Source of the DNA: JASEGV01 sp947085405
GTDB taxonomy: Bacteria; Bacteroidota; Ignavibacteria; UBA10030; BY39
Length of the DNA: 64,000 nucleotides
Assembly (NCBI GenBank): GCA_947085405.1
Contig: CAMTWO010000017.1
Span: 11,316-75,315, forward strand
Reading direction: 5' to 3'
The translations under genes and the position numbers were made by a program. Shown piece by piece: positions 52,799 to 60,726 of this stretch. How positions within the stretch are numbered: the stretch's first letter is position 1; every line of letters starts with the position of its first letter. The notes beneath the pieces were generated by a model, which was not told the DNA's origin, searched no databases, and saw only the letters and a program-made list of their open reading frames with translations.

Positions 52799-53794
52799 TT
52801 ATTTAAATTTCATTGTTGTTACGATGTTTTCAAAAGGTGTTAGATAATTTTGCTTCTGCGGGTTGAACCAGTTTAACGTGATTCTGATAACCTTGTTGTT
52901 CTTAACAACAAAGTAGGCGCGACTTTCAACATCCTTCATGGATGTATAATTCAGGAACATGGTTTTTTGTCCGTCAATTACAATCTCACCGGGTGATTTC
53001 ATTTTGTACCGTTCTTTGTTCTGGTCAAAAACTTTTTCTACAGGTAAATCCTGAGCGTCGAATACATCGAATTGAATACTGCAATCCAACCTGTCGGCTC
53101 TCATACCGATAGATAATTCATTCTTGCCTTTTGCCGGAGAAGTGAATTCCAGATTATCGGGATAATTCAGAGTGAAGAAAGGAGTTTCGTATTTTTCTAA
53201 GTTCGTGGAGGCAGCCCATCCGTCGGCAGTTTTTATAACAGGTACAGGAAGTTGGAATGATTTCAACATTGCGTCGAAAACTCCGGTATGTGCAGCAAAC
53301 CATTCGCCAAATCCTGAAAAACTTAATGTGTAAATTAAAGTATCTACCTGAAAAATATACTTGTACCCCTCAAGATTCATCTTCGTAGTGATTGGAATTG
53401 TAAAATTCATCCTGATTGCCGGTTTACCTTTTATTGTTTCATTAGTTTCGCTGTCGATTCTGCCGCTTTGTTTTATTTCATCACGTAGTTCGTTTACGAA
53501 ATCATCAAATGTTTTTCCTTCCAAATTTTTAATTTGAACAAGAACTTCTGTTCCTAACTCACCGGGTTGCCCTGGATAAATGAACTTATCCTTTACACCT
53601 TGCGATTGATAGAATTGTGCATTACCGGTTTGTCCTAATTGTAACCATTTTTCAGGATATTGAATTTTGAAACCGTACATCTGGTCCTTGTAATCTTTAA
53701 ATTTTTCAACTTTTACCGGTTCCATTTTCTTTCCGCACGAAAAGAAGACGACGGCAATTAACAATGCTGATGATAAGAGAATATATTTTTTCAC
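52799..53794 (-). CDS. Lipoprotein with two PsbP-like domains
   Basis: This is a 331-residue protein with a lipobox (VVFFSC, Cys about 20). Two similar halves are visible: YKDQMYGFKIQYPEKWLQL (about 35-53) and YETPFFTLNYPDNLEF (about 208-223), each followed by beta strands and ending MLKSFQLP and IVTTMKFK. This is the PsbP/DUF1795 kind of fold used in many lipoproteins. It probably faces the periplasm. The exact role is unknown. Confidence 0.65.
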   Translation of the reverse strand: MKKYILLSSALLIAVVFFSCGKKMEPVKVEKFKDYKDQMYGFKIQYPEKWLQLGQTGNAQFYQSQGVKDKFIYPGQPGELGTEVLVQIKNLEGKTFDDFVNELRDEIKQSGRIDSETNETIKGKPAIRMNFTIPITTKMNLEGYKYIFQVDTLIYTLSFSGFGEWFAAHTGVFDAMLKSFQLPVPVIKTADGWAASTNLEKYETPFFTLNYPDNLEFTSPAKGKNELSIGMRADRLDCSIQFDVFDAQDLPVEKVFDQNKERYKMKSPGEIVIDGQKTMFLNYTSMKDVESRAYFVVKNNKVIRITLNWFNPQKQNYLTPFENIVTTMKFK

Positions 53795-53899
53795 GATTAA
53801 CCTCCTTGGGTGTTATGGGTTATGATAATAGTTATAAAATCTCGTTTGAAACATAAGAAATAATTTTGAGACAAACAAAAAACAAACACTTGATAAGTT

Positions 53900-54379
53900 T
53901 TATTTAGTGAACGTGGAATGGATGTTATTAATTTGCTGCAAGTGCTTCTCGCCGTGCTCGGAATACGTTTTCAGCATGTCGAATAGAGAAACCTCACCTT
54001 TTTCAGAATGCGTTCCTTTGCGGCTCCAGGCTTCAATCGGTAACATTGTGAATAGATGACACATGCGAGTACGAAATAGTCCGAATATTAATAAAGCCGT
54101 TTTTTCATCTAAATGTTGATAGAAAAGTTTTTCTGCCCATTTATTTTGGTCGTAAGCTAAAAGGGATGGATTTTCTTCTATAATAATTCTCAACATTCGT
54201 GTAATCGCCATAAGCTCGCTGTCGCACAAGTGGTTTAGAATTTGTCGGATCGACCATTTATCCGGTGCCGGCTTGAAATCCATTTCTGCTTCAGACAATT
54301 TAGTGATTGCATTATTAATTTTTTCGTGCGATGCAATGTAAATTTCTAAAAATTGATTTACTTCGGTTTCGGTTATCAT
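53900..54379 (-). CDS. DinB-family protein
   Basis: This is a 159-residue four-helix protein with the DinB-like signature FKPAPDKWSIRQILNHLCDSELMAITRM and a C-terminal HGEKHLQQINNI. The His residues at about 50, 134 and 138 form the expected metal site. Members are thiol transferases or of unknown role. It lies 20 bases downstream of the DUF1573 gene. Confidence 0.85.
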   Translation of the reverse strand: MITETEVNQFLEIYIASHEKINNAITKLSEAEMDFKPAPDKWSIRQILNHLCDSELMAITRMLRIIIEENPSLLAYDQNKWAEKLFYQHLDEKTALLIFGLFRTRMCHLFTMLPIEAWSRKGTHSEKGEVSLFDMLKTYSEHGEKHLQQINNIHSTFTK

Positions 54380-54399
54380 AAATGGTTTCCTTTGTTCTC

Positions 54400-55083
54400 T
54401 TATTTAGCTTTCACGTAAGCAAAAAATCGTAGTGGTATTTTGGGCTGTTGTTTATTGTTTGTGGTGAAAGTAACTTCACCTTGCATCATTCCCTCGCTGA
54501 AGGCGGCATAACTTACAGATATTTGAGTCGACTCGTTGGGCATTAGCTTGCGTTGCATAATATCCACTTGCAGCCCCATTACTTTATGCTGTGCCGATAA
54601 AATTTCGACTGCTTCCGATGTGTTATTTGTAACTTTTATTTTCATTGTCGCTGTTGAATCGGATTTCATCTGTTGAAAATAAACATACAGTGGATCGAAT
54701 TTCAAAACCGATTTAACATTAGCCGTAAAAGTAATTTGCACCGGTGAGTTTGCCGAATCGTTCGATGTGATTGTAACTGTTTTATGTACTTTGCCGTCGA
54801 ACCCTTTCGTATCGAAACCGACATTCAGAGTTGCACTTTTGCCCGCCGGTATCAGCCGCTCACTCAACAACGTGGCGGTGCATCCGCAAGATGCCTGTAC
54901 ATTATTAATCACGAGAGTATCTTTACCTTTATTTTTAATCGTTATTATTTTTTCTGTTTTGGTTCCAACATACAAATCGCCGAAATCAAAATTCATCCCG
55001 CCGACAACTTCGATTTTCGATTGCGAATAACTAATTCCTGTAATCATCAAAACGCAAATGATTAAGACTACTAAATACTTCAT
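54400..55083 (-). CDS. DUF1573 (Ig-like) secreted protein
   Basis: This is a 227-residue protein with a signal peptide (about 1-20). The DUF1573 motif is clear: FDFGDLYVGTKTEKIITIKNKGKDTLVINNVQASCGCTAT, with the typical SCGCT, followed by a second Ig-like domain (FDPLYVYFQQMKSDSTATMKI). Such ASH/Hydin-like domains mediate protein contacts in the envelope. It should be periplasmic or surface-exposed. Confidence 0.88.
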   Translation of the reverse strand: MKYLVVLIICVLMITGISYSQSKIEVVGGMNFDFGDLYVGTKTEKIITIKNKGKDTLVINNVQASCGCTATLLSERLIPAGKSATLNVGFDTKGFDGKVHKTVTITSNDSANSPVQITFTANVKSVLKFDPLYVYFQQMKSDSTATMKIKVTNNTSEAVEILSAQHKVMGLQVDIMQRKLMPNESTQISVSYAAFSEGMMQGEVTFTTNNKQQPKIPLRFFAYVKAK

Positions 55084-55202
55084 TATAACTCCATTTTGTT
55101 AACAAATTTGTATTATTATTAATGATTTTATAAGATAAATGCAAGATTTGTTTTAAAGATGATTTATGAATATTATACGGCAAATTATTAGCAGGAAAAA
55201 TT

Positions 55203-55634
55203 ATGAGTGATAAGAGAGTTAATTGGACTGAGTATTTTATGAACATCGCCGCACAAGTTGCGACGCGGAGTACTTGCGATAGGAAAAACATTGGTGCTGT
55301 TATCGTGAGGGAAAAAACTATACTTTCTACCGGCTACAATGGAAGTATAAAGGGAGCGTCCCACTGCGATGATATCGGACACGATATGGAAAACGGGCAT
55401 TGCGTACGAACTGTTCATGCCGAAGCTAATGCAGTTGCTCAGGCTGCTAAGTATGGCCTTGCAATAGATAATTCTGAAATTTATATAACCGCGTCTCCGT
55501 GTCTCACTTGCTTTAAACTGATTGCAAACGCCGGAATCAAAGTTGTCTATTACAAAGAATTTTACCGCGATGAACGGATTAACGAATACGCAAAACAAGC
55601 CTGTATCAAATTAATCTATACCGGAGAAAAGTGA
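55203..55634 (+). CDS. dCMP deaminase
   Basis: This is a 143-residue zinc deaminase with HAEANAV (catalytic His and Glu, about 79-85) and SPCLTCFKLI (zinc Cys pair, about 99-108), plus an N-terminal RSTCDRKNIGAVIV. It makes dUMP for thymidylate synthesis and is related to ComEB. It overlaps the next gene by four bases (GTGA). Confidence 0.93.
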   Translation: MSDKRVNWTEYFMNIAAQVATRSTCDRKNIGAVIVREKTILSTGYNGSIKGASHCDDIGHDMENGHCVRTVHAEANAVAQAAKYGLAIDNSEIYITASPCLTCFKLIANAGIKVVYYKEFYRDERINEYAKQACIKLIYTGEK

Positions 55635-56230
55635 TTCCAGATGCATATCAGACAATTACTTCATTTTTACGGAATGAAATAAAGATAATGAACTCTCGTT
55701 TTATCGCTTCTGCTTTTCCTGTAACTTCAAAAGAAGAAGCTGAGAAAATTCTTAAACAGGTACGAAAAGAATTTTACGATGCCAATCATAACTGCTTTGC
55801 ATTTCGGATTGGTATGAACGGTGAAGTGTTTCGATACTCAGATGACGGAGAACCTTCAGGGACTGCCGGTGTAAAAATATTTAATGCAATCCAATCGAAA
55901 ATTCTTTCCGACATTCTCGTTGTGGTTACCAGATATTTCGGCGGGACAAAGTTAGGAGTGGGCGGTTTGAGCCGGGCTTATTTCGATGCCACGTTGAAAG
56001 TTTTATACGAAGCGCAGATTATTGAAAAGATTTTAATGGATGAAATTAAAATTAAATTCCCTTATGATTTCACGAGTCAGGTAATGCATACTATTTCAAA
56101 GTTTGAAGCTAAAGTTGTCGGTTCGAGTTATAATGAGGATATTCAAATGATTTTGACGGTAAGAAAAAGTATGATCGAACATTTTAAAGCAGAGTTAGTA
56201 GATGCATGCCGGGGAAATTTGAAGGTATAA
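55631..56230 (+). CDS. yigZ: YigZ/IMPACT-family protein
   Basis: This is a 199-residue protein with a GTG start overlapping the previous stop. The UPF0029 signature is complete: SRFIASAFPVTSKEEAE, DANHNCFAFRIG, SDDGEPSGTAGVKI and VVVTRYFGGTKLGVGGLSRAY. The C-terminal half is the ferredoxin-like DUF1949. The family is linked to translation control, but the biochemical role is not settled. It probably shares a transcript with the deaminase. Confidence 0.92.
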   Translation: MIPDAYQTITSFLRNEIKIMNSRFIASAFPVTSKEEAEKILKQVRKEFYDANHNCFAFRIGMNGEVFRYSDDGEPSGTAGVKIFNAIQSKILSDILVVVTRYFGGTKLGVGGLSRAYFDATLKVLYEAQIIEKILMDEIKIKFPYDFTSQVMHTISKFEAKVVGSSYNEDIQMILTVRKSMIEHFKAELVDACRGNLKV

Positions 56231-56333
56231 ATTAAAATAAAAAATTTATGCAGAGAATACGGAGTAGAATCCTTTCTATTTTGATTGCATCTTATAATCG
56301 GTATAGTCATTTTAATATTAACTGATTAAATTT

Positions 56334-57563
56334 ATGAAAAAATTACTCATTTTAGGTGCCGGAACAGCCGGTACGATGATGTTGAATAAATTACATGGTG
56401 AACTCGATAAGAATGATTGGCAAATCACAATTGTCGATCAGCATGAAACACATTACTATCAGCCGGGATTTTTGTTTATACCGTTTGGCATTTATAGTAA
56501 AAAGGATGTTGTAAAACCAAAGCGTGATTTCTTCCCTTCCGGTACAAACGCAATAACTTCGGAGATAGAAAAAATTGAACCGGAAAATAACAGGGTTCTG
56601 CTAAAAAATAATTCCGTTCTTTCTTACGATTATCTGATTATTGCAACCGGAGCAAGAATCAAGCCCGAGCAAACCGAAGGTATGAAAGATAAACTCTGGC
56701 ATAAAAGCATTTTTGATTTTTACACAATCGAAGGCGCCTGTGCTTTAGCTAATTTTTTTAAACATTGGGAAGGCGGCAAGCTTGTTATCAATATTACAGA
56801 AATGCCCATCAAGTGTCCTGTTGCTCCTTTGGAGTTTGCATTTTTAGCTGACTCATATTTTACAGAGCGCGGTATTCGCGATAAAGTTGATATACATTTT
56901 GTAACACCTCTGCCGGGAGCTTTTACTAAACCGAAAGCTTCCGCAATCTTAGGCGACTTCCTCGGCAAGAAAAACATAAATCTAACTACTGATTTTAATA
57001 TCGCCCGAGTGGATAACGATGAGAAGAAAATTGTATCGTGGGATGAAACAGAAATTCCGTTCGATGTATTAGTAACAATTCCCACTAACATGGGCGATGA
57101 AGTAATTGCACGAAGCGGCATGGGAGATGAACTCAATTTTGTTCCTACCGATAAACACACTTTGCGCTCAGAGAAGTACGAGAATATTTTTGTTATCGGG
57201 GATGCTACAAACTTGCCAAGCTCGAAAGCCGGTTCGGTCGCTCACTTCGAAGCCGATATTCTTTTCGAGAACTTCTTGAGTGCTATTGAAGGCCAACCTC
57301 TGCAAGCTAAATTCGACGGACATGCAAACTGCTTTATCGAGTCTGGCTTTGGAAAAGGAATCTTAATTGATTTTAACTACGACACAGAACCGCTGCCGGG
57401 CAAATATCCACTACCGGGTATTGGTCCGTTTTCTCTATTGGAAGAAACTAAAATGAATCACTACGGCAAAGTGATGTTTAGATGGATGTACTGGAACTTC
57501 CTTCTAAAAGGCGTTGAGTTACCGATAGAATCCAATATGTCAATGGCAGGCAAGAGGTTGTAA
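56334..57563 (+). CDS. sqr: Sulfide:quinone oxidoreductase-like flavoprotein
   Basis: This is a 409-residue FAD protein with the N-terminal LILGAGTAGTMMLNKL motif and a second binding site FVIGDATNLPSSKAG. Three Cys fall where SQR needs them: C136, C161 (MPIKCPVAP) and C333 (HANCFIESG). These form the sulfide-oxidising site that makes polysulfide and reduces quinone. The C-terminus (MFRWMYWNFLLKG) is amphipathic and membrane-attached. The next genes are DUF1641, DsrC-like and DsrE-like proteins, so a sulfide-oxidation/sulfur-trafficking role is well supported. Confidence 0.88.
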   Translation: MKKLLILGAGTAGTMMLNKLHGELDKNDWQITIVDQHETHYYQPGFLFIPFGIYSKKDVVKPKRDFFPSGTNAITSEIEKIEPENNRVLLKNNSVLSYDYLIIATGARIKPEQTEGMKDKLWHKSIFDFYTIEGACALANFFKHWEGGKLVINITEMPIKCPVAPLEFAFLADSYFTERGIRDKVDIHFVTPLPGAFTKPKASAILGDFLGKKNINLTTDFNIARVDNDEKKIVSWDETEIPFDVLVTIPTNMGDEVIARSGMGDELNFVPTDKHTLRSEKYENIFVIGDATNLPSSKAGSVAHFEADILFENFLSAIEGQPLQAKFDGHANCFIESGFGKGILIDFNYDTEPLPGKYPLPGIGPFSLLEETKMNHYGKVMFRWMYWNFLLKGVELPIESNMSMAGKRL

Positions 57564-57565
57564 AA

Positions 57566-58255
57566 ATGGATGAACAAAAAGTTCAGAAGCAAATTGAAGA
57601 AATCAATCGTAAGTTGGATATTATACTCGAAGAGATAGAGCTTCAGCGAAAACATCGTCGGGAAATGGAAGATTTGAAGGATGATCTCACGAGAGTGGGT
57701 AAGGATTTATATAATTCCGCGGTCGAGGAATTAGAGGAAGTTCACGACAGTATCCAAACCGGCGATATTCTCTATTTCTTTAAAAAGCTTTTAAGGAATG
57801 TAAACAATCTTACAAAAACTTTCGAGATGCTTGAGAACACGAAAGATTTTCTACAAGATTTCGGACCTATCTCAAGAGAGCTGGTCACCGATTTTATGAA
57901 TAAATTAGACGAGTTCGATAGAAAAGGATACTTCGACTATTTGAGTGAACTCAGCAAAGCTTTGGATAATGTCGCAACTTCATTTACCATAGAGGATGTC
58001 CGCCATCTTGCCGATAATGTTGTAACAATATTGAACACTGTCAAGAACCTCACACAACCGGATATGCTTCATGCCATTAATAATGCCGTATCAGTCTATA
58101 AAAAATTAGATATCGAAGTTACAGAAAAAGTAAGCATCGTATCATTAATCAAAGAATTGAATACACCGGAAATGAAACGCGGCTTAGCGTTCGGGATAAA
58201 GTTTCTAAAAAGTATATCTGAAATTCAAAAAGAAAAACCTTCAACAGCAAATTAA
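57566..58255 (+). CDS. DUF1641-domain protein
   Basis: This is a 229-residue protein starting two bases after the oxidoreductase stop. The N-terminal 50 residues are coiled-coil-like (EEINRKLDIILEEIELQRKHRREME). The rest matches DUF1641 (LSKALDNVATSF, TQPDMLHAINNAVSVYKKL, LNTPEMKRGLAFGIKFLKS). DUF1641 proteins are commonly encoded next to SQR-like or formate-dehydrogenase-like flavoproteins and may act as a structural or docking partner. It is mostly helical and soluble. Confidence 0.82.
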   Translation: MDEQKVQKQIEEINRKLDIILEEIELQRKHRREMEDLKDDLTRVGKDLYNSAVEELEEVHDSIQTGDILYFFKKLLRNVNNLTKTFEMLENTKDFLQDFGPISRELVTDFMNKLDEFDRKGYFDYLSELSKALDNVATSFTIEDVRHLADNVVTILNTVKNLTQPDMLHAINNAVSVYKKLDIEVTEKVSIVSLIKELNTPEMKRGLAFGIKFLKSISEIQKEKPSTAN

Positions 58256-58274
58256 AAAATATAGGAGAAAAAAT

Positions 58275-58592
58275 ATGGCAACAAAAGAAATAGCTGGCAA
58301 AACAATTGAGTTAGACGCCGACGGTAATTTAGCAAAATTAACAGATTGGGATGAGGCAGTAGCCAAAGAACTTGCAAAAGAGGAAGGTATTGAGCAGCTA
58401 ACCGACCGTCACTGGGCGGTCATCAATTATATGAGAAAAGAATTTGTAGCAAAAGGCGATGCACCATCAATTCGAAAGCTTACGAAGGAAAGCGGTGTTG
58501 AGACAAAAGAACTGTATGCACTTTTTCCAAAAGGACCAGCAAAGAAAGCCGCACGTATTGCGGGACTTCCAAAACCAAAAGGTTGTATTTAA
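58275..58592 (+). CDS. DsrC/TusE-like sulfur carrier
   Basis: This is a 105-residue protein with the DsrC fold signature DRHWAVINYMRKEF and the C-terminal arm LFPKGPAKKAARIAGLPKPKGCI. The penultimate Cys104 (CysA) that carries persulfide is present. The second DsrC Cys, 11 residues before it, is Ala93. It is therefore a TusE-like carrier rather than the canonical DsrC that forms a trisulfide with DsrAB. It lies between DUF1641 and DsrE-like genes in the sulfide cluster. Confidence 0.88.
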   Translation: MATKEIAGKTIELDADGNLAKLTDWDEAVAKELAKEEGIEQLTDRHWAVINYMRKEFVAKGDAPSIRKLTKESGVETKELYALFPKGPAKKAARIAGLPKPKGCI

Positions 58593-58612
58593 AACTAAAA
58601 GGAGAAGATTAA

Positions 58613-59116
58613 ATGATTACAGAAAAAATTGAACCGATTAAAAAAGTTTCGATCATAGTATCGAGGGGTTCTCTTGAAGGAGTATACCCTGCACTGATTA
58701 TGGCGAACGGTGCGAGGATGGAAGGGATAGAAGCAACTCTCTTCTTTACATTTTTCGGTTTGCATGCCGTTATTGAGAAAAAAATGGATAAGCTAAAAGT
58801 TGCAACTGTTGGAAATCCTGCGATGTGTGTTCCTACTGCGATGGGTCCCGGTTTACCAACATGGATGGGGGCAATCCCAGGAATGTCGTGGTTTGCGACC
58901 GGAATGATGAAGAAAGAAATGGAGAAACTCGATATTCCACCTATTCGGGAATTCATCGAAATGATCCACGATGCCGGTTGCGAAATTTATGGATGCAAAG
59001 CCACCGTCGATATGTTCCATCTAACTAAAAAAGATTTTTGTCCTCAGGTAGATGGCATCATTTCGGTTGGAGAGTTTTATGAGAAATCCGCCGGCTCTCA
59101 AATAATTTTTACATAA
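58613..59116 (+). CDS. DsrE/DsrF-like sulfurtransferase protein
   Basis: This is a 167-residue DsrE-family protein with the start KKVSIIVSRGSLEGVYPALIMANGARMEGIEATLFFTFFGL. Two Cys lie in DAGCEIYGCKATVDMF (about 122-127), the persulfide site seen in DsrE2/DsrE3-type proteins. It has a hydrophobic Met/Pro/Gly-rich middle (about 72-104). It would pass sulfane sulfur to or from the DsrC-like carrier. It ends the cluster; the downstream 85 bases lack a clear terminator. Confidence 0.85.
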   Translation: MITEKIEPIKKVSIIVSRGSLEGVYPALIMANGARMEGIEATLFFTFFGLHAVIEKKMDKLKVATVGNPAMCVPTAMGPGLPTWMGAIPGMSWFATGMMKKEMEKLDIPPIREFIEMIHDAGCEIYGCKATVDMFHLTKKDFCPQVDGIISVGEFYEKSAGSQIIFT

Positions 59117-59200
59117 TTTCCCGAATCTCTTTTTATCTTATTCAAAATATTTCTATATTGGTAACAGAATTTAGTAAATATCCTGTTTTTTGATATTTAA

Positions 59201-59335
59201 CTCCGAGTCTCGCCACCTAAACCTTTTGGTATGGAAGTGAGACCAGTAAGTCGGTTACGACTTTCCGTTCCGAAAGTTTTCGGAACGGAACGGGTTCGCT
59301 GAGAAATCGGTGCGCCTCCCGTGTTTGGAAAGGAG
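59201..59335 (+). ncRNA. Probable Moco (molybdenum cofactor) riboswitch
   Basis: CTCC at 59201-59204 can pair with GGAG at 59332-59335 to close the element. Inside are GCCACCTAAACC, GGTATGGAAGTG, a hairpin with GGAACGGAACGGG, then CGGTGCGCCTCCCGT and GGAAAGGAG, the order of conserved blocks in the Moco RNA motif. It lies upstream of moaA and is followed by a terminator at 59411, so ligand binding could control read-through. The call rests on remembered consensus, not on a covariance search. Confidence 0.75.
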
Positions 59336-59410
59336 AAAGAAATATTTTTTCATTTACTCATTGATACATTGACCCAATGATTAAATGATCAAATGATCAA
59401 ATTATATCCT

Positions 59411-59442
59411 CCCCGTCCTTTCCATAAGCGATGGGGTTTTTT
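59411..59442 (+). terminator. Intrinsic terminator of the riboswitch expression platform
   Basis: CCCCGTC (59411-59417) pairs with GATGGGG (59430-59436, one G-U), followed by six T. It stands between the riboswitch and moaA. The preceding ATATCCTCC can alternatively pair with the riboswitch's GGAAAGGAG, which would give a mutually exclusive antiterminator. Confidence 0.7.
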
Positions 59443-59460
59443 ATTATGTAGAATAAATAA

Positions 59461-59481
59461 CGAATATCGAATTATGAACTG
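59461..59481 (+). repeat. Heptamer tract, first copy (moaA leader)
   Basis: Three heptamers CGAATAT, CGAATTA, TGAACTG in tandem. They are degenerate members of the CGAATAW family seen also at 60674 and 63011 in the same operon. Confidence 0.5.
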
Positions 59482-59492
59482 TAATGTAAAAT

Positions 59493-59541
59493 CCCCGCCT
59501 GACCCGCTCGAAAAGATTTATCGGGCAAGCCGGCGGGCAGG
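59493..59541. repeat. 49-base dispersed palindromic repeat, copy B
   Basis: This is the second copy of the repeat at 47309-47357, with three differences (A for C in AAAAG, A for G in GCAAG, A for G in GGCAGG). It lies in the leader between the riboswitch terminator and moaA. Confidence 0.75.
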
Positions 59542-59567
59542 TAAAATTTAAAATCATAAATTAACCA

Positions 59568-60575
59568 ATGTCTCAATTAATAGACTCGTTCAATAGAAAG
59601 CACACATATCTCCGTATCTCTGTTACGGATCGGTGCAATCTTCGTTGCCACTACTGCATGCCGCCTTCCGGCATTGAACTGAGACAGCGAAGTGAAATCC
59701 TGACCTTCGATGAGATAGAGCGGGTTGCAAAAATATTTGCCGCTATGGGTGTCAACAAAATCCGCCTCACTGGCGGTGAACCACTTGTGAGAAAAAATCT
59801 ACCGAAACTCATTCAAAAACTGGCTACCATTCCCGGAATTCAAACCATCGGTATAACAACAAACGGAGTTTTATTAAAAGATTTTGCTCATCAATTGAAA
59901 CAGGTCGGAGTTACTAATCTAAATATCAGCTTGGATACTTTACGTCCTTCGCGATTTGAAATGATTTCGGGTCGCCAACACTTCAACGATGTAATCGATG
60001 GAATTAATGCTTCGCTTGGTGCGGGATTCCAACCACTGAAATTGAATGTGGTAGTCATGGGCGGTGTTAACGATGATGAGCTACTCGACTTCGTGGAATT
60101 TGTAAGAGATAAACCAATCAATGTTCGCTTCATCGAGTATATGCCGTTCAAGTTCAACCAGTGGAATCAAGCCAAATTCGTTTCGTTCCATCAAATGGTG
60201 GAATTAATAGGCGTGAAGTATGAGTTGCAGCCAATCATATCTATTGATCAAAATGCAGTCGCAAAGGATTATTGGATAAATGGTCGACGACTCGACTCGT
60301 CGAGAGTAATGGGAACAGTCAGTTTTATTACATCAATGTCTGAACATTTTTGTGGAACATGCAACCGGATTCGCTTAACAGCCGACGGCTCGATTAAATC
60401 TTGTTTATTCCATCCAGCAGAAATAAATTTACGTTCAGCATTGAGGGACAATACTTCAGATGAAATTATAAATGGAATGATTCATTCAGCGATTATAGCA
60501 AAACCTTTTGGTCATCCGGCAGCGGAAGAACTTGTTACAATCGAAAATAGAAGTATGATACAAATCGGTGGATGA
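59568..60575 (+). CDS. moaA: GTP 3',8-cyclase MoaA
   Basis: This is a 335-residue radical-SAM enzyme. The SAM cluster is C23, C27, C30 (DRCNLRCHYC), with RLTGGEPLVR after it. The second cluster and GTP site are CGTCNRIRLTADGSIKSCLF (about 264-283). With MoaC it turns GTP into cyclic pyranopterin monophosphate, the first step of molybdenum-cofactor synthesis. The Gly-Gly C-terminus needed for activity is present (QIGG). It is the first gene behind the Moco riboswitch. Confidence 0.97.
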   Translation: MSQLIDSFNRKHTYLRISVTDRCNLRCHYCMPPSGIELRQRSEILTFDEIERVAKIFAAMGVNKIRLTGGEPLVRKNLPKLIQKLATIPGIQTIGITTNGVLLKDFAHQLKQVGVTNLNISLDTLRPSRFEMISGRQHFNDVIDGINASLGAGFQPLKLNVVVMGGVNDDELLDFVEFVRDKPINVRFIEYMPFKFNQWNQAKFVSFHQMVELIGVKYELQPIISIDQNAVAKDYWINGRRLDSSRVMGTVSFITSMSEHFCGTCNRIRLTADGSIKSCLFHPAEINLRSALRDNTSDEIINGMIHSAIIAKPFGHPAAEELVTIENRSMIQIGG

Positions 60576-60620
60576 TTTTGTGAAACGGAGAAGAAGTGAA
60601 TCGGAGAAGATGAGAAGTTG

Positions 60621-60660
60621 GTAAGTAGTAAGTAGTAAGTAGTAAGTAGTAAGTAGTAAG
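60621..60660 (+). repeat. Tandem heptamer GTAAGTA
   Basis: GTAAGTA is repeated about 5.7 times without error in the moaA-moaC gap. The absence of mutations suggests recent expansion or strand slippage. Confidence 0.85.
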
Positions 60661-60673
60661 CAATAATCAATAA

Positions 60674-60720
60674 CGAACATCGAATATCGAATATCGAATA
60701 ACGAATAACGAATAACGAAC
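60674..60720 (+). repeat. Tandem heptamer CGAATAW
   Basis: Six heptamers (CGAACAT, CGAATAT, CGAATAT, CGAATAA, CGAATAA, CGAATAA) and a partial seventh lead into the moaC start. The unit length is the same as in the adjacent GTAAGTA tract. Confidence 0.85.
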
Positions 60721-60726
60721 TCAACT

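Noticed and set aside
60621..60720. Could the tandem repeats be a CRISPR array
   Set aside because: Units are 7 bases with no spacers. It is a simple tandem repeat.
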